A DNA stretch of 24,470 nucleotides, from NCBI GenBank assembly GCA_004151065.3, contig NWUY0300016578.1, forward strand, positions 19,348 through 43,817, read 5' to 3'. The notes under the pieces were generated by a model that was not told the origin of the DNA, searched no databases, and saw nothing but the letters and a program-made list of their open reading frames with translations. A program made the translations under genes and the position numbers. Positions 19,280-24,470 of the stretch are shown here, piece after piece; positions within the stretch are counted from its first letter, which is position 1; the number at the start of each line of letters is the position of its first letter. The DNA comes from Larix sibirica (lineage: Eukaryota > Streptophyta > Pinopsida > Pinales > Pinaceae).

Positions 19280-20042
19280 CCAAGTCACCTGATTCGGCGA
19301 TTTTTCGCCTTCAATTTCGAAATTCGCCGTTTTTCTATGGCCAGCGATTTGGATAGTTGAAAATCGGCGATTTTAATGGTGTTTCAGTGACCTGTGGGTA
19401 AACCCTACCAAAACTACGAACGTCATGGAGGTAGCCGTGAAACTGAAGCCTCCGCCGTGGAGCTCGAGTGAAACTAGAGGTCCCCGTGAAGTGTGGAGGC
19501 AGCCGTGGATGGTCGTGAAGATGGGCCCATGTTAAAGTGAAGAGCCCGCCCGTGTTGCAGTGAAGAGCATGCCATTGCCCAGTCAGCTGTGGGCATGTTC
19601 CTGCCTCACGGCTCTCTTGTAAAGGTAATGAGGAGTTTTCAAGGTTTGAAAATAGCTCGCACGGCCTGTTCGCCTCGCCCTCCAGTCAAACTCTGAATAT
19701 TTTTAAAATATACATTTAACGTGGTTAAAACTTTAATGTGTTAAAAAAATATGTTAAAAATTGTTAAAAAATATCATATATTTTTTTATTTTCAAATTGT
19801 GTTTAAATATATTTAAAATTTCATATATGGTATAGTGTTTTTTAAATATATGTTTAAAGTGTTTAATGATTAAAGTTGGTAACATATGAATTTTATTAAA
19901 AAATTTCATATTTTTTTTATTTTCAAATTTTATAGGCTCTCGAATTTAATGCCAATTTTTATTAGCAAAATTTTCAATGCAGACTTTTTGACAAATTTCA
20001 AGGTCGTCAAATTCGAACACGAATTCGAACCAGGTGACTTAG
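19280..20042. mobile_element. 763-bp TIR transposon, non-autonomous, hAT-like
   Basis: Terminal inverted repeats: CCAAGTCACCTGATTCG at 19280-19296 and, at 20026-20042, the reverse complement CTAAGTCACCTGGTTCG (15 of 17 match). The flanking 8-base duplication GTTTTTGG lies at 19272-19279 and 20043-20050. An 8-bp duplication suits the hAT superfamily. Subterminal regions carry repeated TTCG/GGCGA motifs. There is no transposase frame, so it would need a helper. Internally, a GC-rich left half gives way to an AT-rich right half with a 37-base direct repeat (19764-19799 and 19894-19930). Confidence 0.9.
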
Positions 20043-20691
20043 GTTTTTGGTCATTTAGCTTATGCCAACATTCCGTGTAAGACAAGACATAAGTCGAAAA
20101 AAAAAGCAGGAAGTGCATGTTTATTGGTTATAGCACAGGAATGCATTCAAGTTGTATGATCCTGTTAATGACAAAGTCGTTATTAGTAGACATGTAACTT
20201 TTGATGAGAATCATCAACAAGTGCAGAAGCCAAGTCGGCAAAATGAAAATTTCTAGCTGGAAGAAGAACAAAAAACCAGAACTCCTGTAACATATACGAG
20301 GAAAAGTGCAGAAGGAAATGAAAGAACCAAGCAGTGTACAAAAAAAGCAGTGTACAGGAGGTTTTATAATACTATTTAGCATTTAGGATGCAAAACGAAA
20401 TCATATACAACATTGAGAAGGTAGAATGAGGTCCGGATTGCCTTGTCAAATCAATACTGCTTTGGTGAGAGAAGTTGTTAATTCTCTTGATCATGTTTCT
20501 TTTCGAGAGCCTAGTGAAAAGCAGTTGTGAATATATGCAATCAATCTGAAGTATGATGATTTGATCAAAAGCAAGATTTGCAAATTAGTAGAGCTGCCAC
20601 CGAAGAGAAAGTTGATATGTTGCATCTTGCAAGTGAATGCATCAAATGAAATTAAAAGATGATGCTTCAGTCCATAAGTAAAATCCAGACT
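20043..20691 (+). pseudogene. Copia 3 integrase end and reverse transcriptase start
   Basis: After the duplicated GTTTTTGG the copia frame resumes with HLAYANIPCKTRHK, then SRKCMFIGYSTGMHS (about 20099-20143). A frameshift leads to KLYDPVNDKVVISRHVTFDE (about 20150-20209), the conserved integrase C-terminal block, followed by an acidic linker. The reverse-transcriptase start appears as SLDHVSFREPSEKQL and DDLIKSKICKLVELPPKRK (about 20480-20610), then KLKDDASVHK (about 20650-20678). Several stops and shifts are present. The frame is then cut by a SINE. Confidence 0.85.
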
Positions 20692-20934
20692 AAGATCAAG
20701 TGATCATGAGACAGACGTGAGACCTCTCCCCAGATGTAAGGGAGGTCACAGGTTCAACTATCTTTGATTCCCTCGGGGTGAGGTGCTTGGAACTTAGGCA
20801 CCACCAGTTTACCCTGGGTACCATCCTTGGAATGAAAGAAAGTGCCCAGTGGATTTCCCTGAGAAATGCATTCCGTGTATTACTAGAAAGAAAAGTACAA
20901 GCCAAACTTTCCTCTGAAAAAAATTACAAGCCAG
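20692..20934 (+). mobile_element. SINE copy C inside copia 3
   Basis: A roughly 243-bp insert with a tRNA-like B box, AGGTTCAACTATC (20750-20762), and an A-rich end, CTGAAAAAAAT (to 20934). It is bounded by a 13-base target copy, TAAAATCCAGACT (20679-20691) and TACAAGCCAGACT (20935-20947). A third copy, TACAAGCCAAACT, occurs at 20896-20908 after another A-rich run, so the true 3' end may be 20895, with a later local duplication. The A box is not clear. Open frames across it are incidental. Confidence 0.7.
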
Positions 20935-21360
20935 ACTTGTCCAGAAAGTATATACACAACAAGAAGGCATACACTATGAAGAGAATTATACTCCCATAGT
21001 GAAGTTCACCATAAGGTTGTCGTTGGCCATTGTAGCACAGTTTGGGTGGCAAGTCCACCCAATGGGGATCAAAATGTGTTTCTGAACAGAGATTTAGAAG
21101 AATAATTATATATGGAGCAGCCAAAAGGATTTATTGTCAAAGATATAGAAAAGTTAGCATGCAAGTTGTTGAAAGCATTGTAACTTGTAAGGTTTAAAGC
21201 AAACCGCTTGAACATTATGGACAGATCAGTCCATATCTCAAATCCAACAGATTTAAAACAAGTAATATCGATCCAAATCCAAATAAGGTGAAATCATTGT
21301 TATGGTGGTTTATGTTGATCATTTGCTAGATACAGGGAACAGTGCTAATTGAATTACCGG
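20935..21360 (+). pseudogene. Copia 3 reverse transcriptase, right part
   Basis: The RT palm resumes with YKPRL-like codons, then VQKVYTQQEGIHYEENYTPI (about 20950-20997) and KFTIRLSLAIVAQFGWQVHP (about 21001-21060). A region with two stops follows, then YMEQPKGFIVKDIEKLACKL (about 21111-21170). After further frameshifts the catalytic motif appears as IVMVVYVDHLLDTGN (about 21296-21341), where the family has YVDD. The second Asp of the pair is His, so polymerase activity is lost. RNase H sequence is not seen. Confidence 0.85.
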
Positions 21361-22706
21361 TATTCTATATTACTGTTAACATGATCATATCATAAGAAAG
21401 ACGATGGAAGAATGTAATATTTTATTATAAAGGAGTCATTCATACGATATGGTAACATCCTTTTATTTGTGAATTGGGTAGTTTCACTATCTAATCACCA
21501 CTAACTACAAAAACTGACCTTACTACATTTGTCATTAGCCTAATTGATCACTTAACCTATGTTACCTTTATTACACATCAACACAATAGGACTCCTATTA
21601 CCCTAATGAGTGTTATTTATTCCAACAATCCACTTTAACATGAAACACTACATTCTGATTACACGCCCACCCCCCGCTTTAACATGATTACAAAAATTGT
21701 ATAACATTCTTCTTTGGTCTTCAGCACTGCAACACCACTCCAATTCTGGGACTTCTCTCAGTTCTCCATTTGACTAGCATAAGACTTTGTTTGAAGATCG
21801 ATGTCCATCTAATTCCTCTAGACAATCTCTCACCAGAATATTTCCATAACCCTTGGGCCTCTTTCTTTGAAGGTATAATCTGATTACTCTTCCCTAATTG
21901 ATCAATCAAATAGCAACCATCCTCACTACCATTTCCCTAAAGATCGAGATGCAGAGTCATCGATCAAAACAAGTCATCATAACTGCTGAGAAATGTCACT
22001 CGGACAAGAACTTGCACAGTTTACAGTGTGAATGTGCAAGAAGTGGTTCAAGACATTTCATTAAGTGACCAGTTAGGAAAAGTGGAAAGTATTTTTATTT
22101 TGTAATTCACTTGGAAAAAAATGAAATTATGTTTTGAAGTTGAGTCTAATAAAGTGCATTTCATATACATTAATGACTTAAACTAGATTTAATCTACGCC
22201 ATCCATCTAAACATGAAATTAGAGTTTTAGTAGATGAGAGTTTTGGAAAAGCATAAAGATAGACAAGATAGAGTGGTATACTCAGTTAAGCAGCAGTCGA
22301 GCAAGAGAGGAGCCAGAGTGCATCAGGAAGGAGAAGGGTGATTTGCTGAAGCAATTAGCAAGTACAGAAGCAGACCGTAAAGCAGCTACTATTGTTTTTC
22401 TATTTCTATGCAGGCCATAGTCATACACCTCTGTTCAAGAGTGATTTGACCAACCATACAGCTATTGGTTCTATCAAACTATGGAGATAGCCTTGTAAGA
22501 TTTGATCACTAAATGATAAGCTGGTTTGATGGAGGAATCATCTATGTATGTGTGTATTTCATTTATGCTTCTGCTATTGACTTTTTCAGCTATTGTGTGA
22601 TTGATGCTATGTTCAAAAATTAATTTCTGCAGTTAAAACATTTTGTAATTGATTTGTTTGATTGAGAACATAAGTAAATGGTCATATAGGCTAGGAAATT
22701 TTATCA
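21361..22706. other. Mostly unassigned; right end probably the copia 4 5' LTR
   Basis: No clear gene. A minus-strand open segment, 21936-21721, follows a TCTTTAG acceptor-like site and reads DGCYLIDQLGKSNQIIPSKK, then LWKYSGERLSRG and VKWRTERSPRIG; I cannot assign it. The last few hundred bases before the primer-binding site should be the 5' LTR of copia 4, ending in CA at 22705-22706. Its start cannot be fixed, because the 3' LTR lies beyond the window. Confidence 0.35.
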
Positions 22707-22719
22707 TGGTACCAGAGCC
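22707..22719 (+). other. Copia 4 primer-binding site, tRNA-iMet type
   Basis: TGGTACCAGAGCC directly follows ...TTATCA. It differs by one base from the plant copia primer-binding site TGGTATCAGAGC, which pairs with the 3' end of initiator tRNA-Met. Confidence 0.8.
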
Positions 22720-22796
22720 TCTCTAATTGAGATTCTCAAGGGTTTACAATAGTAGAGCAACTGCCCAAAATCACTGTCAGAAGTAACTGACGAAAC

Positions 22797-23589
22797 ATGG
22801 ACCAGCAGTTAGAGGATTTCAGAGGTTGTGTTTACTTATGCTAGCCTCAGATTTGAGGACAGATTAGAAGGTCCCTCAAAATTCTCTGTACTCAAATTTC
22901 TTATTGTGGAATGATCTCTGGGATATCGTCAAAAATGTTTAACTCCGCCTACAGATACGCAGCAGTTGGCAGCTCACAACAAAAAGGAAGTGAAGGCCAA
23001 GCAAATGATCTAGGATGCTATAAACGATCATTTGATTCCTCACATATCTGAGAAGAAAACCGTGAAGGACATGTTTGAATCTCTAGTTAACCTCTATGAG
23101 AGCAAGAATATAAAGAGAAAAAATATATTGTGGAACAAATTCAAAGCTATAGAGATGACCAGATCAGACACACCTACCTGTTACCAAATGAACGTCACGC
23201 AGATTTGTGATCAACTTGCAGTAGTTGGGGAAAAGATTGAAGACGCAAAGCTAGTAATATGGCATGAATTGATTCCCAGCTTCATGGAAACATTTGTCCA
23301 GGGCATCTATGCTCGCGAGCATCTTCCATCCTTTGAAAGATTGTGGGATGACAATATCCAGGAGGAGACTCGAATGGAGTCAAAGGCCAACAAGAACGGT
23401 GGTGATGATAACCGAACCCTATTTGGACAAACAAAGAAGAGAAAAGGTAGAGGACCTAGCAAGGGTAAGGGAAAGGATGAGGAATCAACCTCGTAGCCAA
23501 GGAAGAAGGACTTGAGTAAAGTCAAATGCTTCATTCGTCATAAACACAGGCATTATGCATTACAGTAAACAGCATCTGCAGGAACTCAG
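22797..23589 (+). pseudogene. Copia 4 gag
   Basis: Capsid/nucleocapsid protein of a copia element. An ATG at 22797 starts MDQQLEDFRG. After a disturbed stretch the frame reads TPPTDTQQLAAHNKKEVKAK (about 22945-23004), a TAG at 23011-23013, then DAINDHLIPHISEKK and LVNLYESKNIKRK (23014-23123). RDQLAAVGEK-type VGEKIEDAKLV, FVQGIYAREHLPSFERLWDD and QEETRMESKANKNGG follow (23224-23400), and then a basic tail. An in-frame TAG lies at 23494-23496. The zinc knuckle (from 23527) reads CFIRHKHRHYALQ: its second Cys is Arg, and the last Cys is replaced by a stop (23566-23568). The same frame continues into protease. Confidence 0.9.
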
Positions 23590-23930
23590 ATGAACGAGTT
23601 TGCCACCAAGTTCGAGAAGAATTTATTACTGGTGTCTTGCCTTTCTACCTCCACAAATCTAAGGGATGCGTGGTATACGAACAATGGACCATCTTTGCAT
23701 ATGACATCAGCTAGGCAATATTTTACTAGTATAAAAGAGCACCCCTCAAAGGTTCAGGTAGACCTTGGTGACGATGCCAAGGACCAGTAGCAAGACTCAA
23801 TTCCATTTCCTTCCAATTCTACCAGATAACTCTTTGATGATGTTTTGTGTGTTCCAACTGTTGAGAAGAATTTGCTTTTAGTTTCAATTATGGAAGATAA
23901 GAGTTAGTTATGCAGTAGAGTTCAAGAACC
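23590..23930 (+). pseudogene. Copia 4 protease, active site lost
   Basis: The frame continues from gag: MNEFATKFEKNLLLVSCLST, then DAWYTNNGPSLHMTSARQYF and EHPSKVQVDLGDDAKDQ, with a TAG at 23788-23790. The aspartic-protease motif, normally DSGAS, is NNGPS here (codons 23680-23694), so the catalytic Asp is gone. FDDVLCVPTVEKNLLLVSIM (about 23833-23892) is the conserved block after the protease core. Polyprotein cleavage would not occur from this copy. Confidence 0.85.
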
Positions 23931-24032
23931 AACAAGTCCTTATCAAACCAAAGGAATCTAGCACAAAAGCATCACAAGCCATAGGGGATAAAGAAGGCAA
24001 TCTATATAGGTTACAAGATGTGAGTTGGGGCA

Positions 24033-24116
24033 CAAGAGGATGGGGTAGCTACATCGTAAACAAGAGGATGAGGCACCTGCATCATAAACAAGAGGACAAG
24101 GCACTTGCATCATAAG
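24033..24116 (+). repeat. 28-bp triplication in the integrase zinc region
   Basis: Units 24033-24060, 24061-24088 and 24089-24116 each begin CAAGAGGA and end CATCRTAAR. A single unit encodes the HKR..HLHHK part of the pre-integrase HHCC zinc finger. Two extra 28-base copies add 56 bases and shift the frame by two. Confidence 0.95.
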
Positions 24117-24470
24117 ACCCTGCCTATTCTAAGGGAAAGGGTCACAGGTCTTTCAAATTTCAAATTTCAACATTGAGCAACAGGGGGTATGTAAAGGGTG
24201 CATGCTTGGCAAGCATACCAAGGTTGCATTCCCAAGCAAAGAGCACAGGTCTAAGAAGATTCTCGACCTAGTACAATCAAATGTATGTGGATTACTGTCA
24301 GTAGCATCAATCCTAGAAAGCGTGTATTATGTTTCCTTTATTAAATATTTCTCTCACAACACATGGTTCTACTTCTTAAAAACCAAGGATTAGGTCTTTA
24401 GTAGGTTTCAAGAGTTCAAAACTCTAGTTGAGAACCAGTGTAATGTTCCCTTTTTAACATACAGTGGAAT
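24117..24470 (+). pseudogene. Copia 4 integrase, N-terminal part, cut by window edge
   Basis: After the triplication the frame gives GVCKGCMLGKHTKVAFPSKE (about 24185-24240), which keeps the CXXC zinc pair. ILDLVQSNVCGLLSVAS follows (about 24259-24309), where the first catalytic Asp of the DDE triad (usually HSDVCG) is Asn. YYVSFIKYFSHNTWFYFLKT leads to a stop at 24391-24393, and FSRFQEFKTLVENQ follows in the same frame. The rest of integrase and RT, if present, lie beyond the right edge. Confidence 0.9.

Noticed and set aside
20696-21124. Open frames crossing the SINE and copia RT
   Set aside because: They join unrelated SINE and copia sequence, or run antisense to the RT.
21721-21936. C-terminal end of a short-chain dehydrogenase
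   Set aside because: Only a LWKYSGERL-like helix is reminiscent; no catalytic YxxxK or cofactor motif is present.
1-24470. CRISPR array, operon or phage-like system
   Set aside because: Repeats are tandem or transposon-derived, introns are present, and no bacterial-style gene layout is seen.

Overview
The window looks like non-coding-rich nuclear DNA of a seed plant, most likely a conifer or other gymnosperm. This is an inference. It rests on low gene density, long AT-rich intergenic stretches, many old and heavily mutated Ty1/copia, LINE and SINE remnants, and two intron-bearing plant gene fragments, one of them a class III HD-Zip fragment with a gymnosperm-like peptide block. I see no bacterial-style gene, CRISPR array, rRNA gene or intact tRNA gene. 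No full-length intact protein gene is visible.

Layout. At 400-1090 (minus) lies the reverse-transcriptase core of a LINE. At 1391-2370 there are direct repeats that may belong to a retroelement terminal region. A broken copia element (copia 1, plus) runs from about 2933 to 5350 and shows gag, zinc knuckle, protease-side and integrase pieces in order. From 5350 to 8125 the DNA is mostly unassigned. At 8126-9910 (minus) there is a 3' LINE fragment with zf-RVT, RNase H and a C-terminal extension. Directly beside it, at 9940-12300 (plus), is a decayed class III HD-Zip gene that keeps introns and START-domain exons. It also keeps a degenerate miR165/166 target site that exists only after splicing. 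At 12771-13463 there is a compact repeat island with a 141-bp tandem duplication and two long inverted repeats, followed by a minus-strand SINE.

At 14808-15249 (minus) are two exons matching the end of the plant ubiquitin-specific protease UBP26, with good reading frame, splice sites and stop codon. No upstream exon was found. They are either a fragment or the 3' end of a gene with a very long intron. At 16745-17169 one SINE is nested in another. At 18040-18166 there is a promoter-like cluster of W boxes plus a TATA box.

Copia 3 (plus, about 19115-21360) is the best record of nested transposition. Its integrase was split by a 763-bp terminal-inverted-repeat element with an 8-bp target duplication, and its reverse transcriptase by a roughly 243-bp SINE with a 13-bp target duplication. 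A fourth copia copy (copia 4, 22707 to the right edge) starts at a recognisable primer-binding site. It shows gag, protease and integrase, with several catalytic or zinc-binding residues lost and a 28-bp triplication.

The pieces do not form a working pathway. The interest is in the layering of insertions, the two host-gene fragments and the hairpin island. Three ambiguous bases (8161, 9729, 10564) all fall between 8.1 and 10.6 kb, so the assembly there deserves caution.
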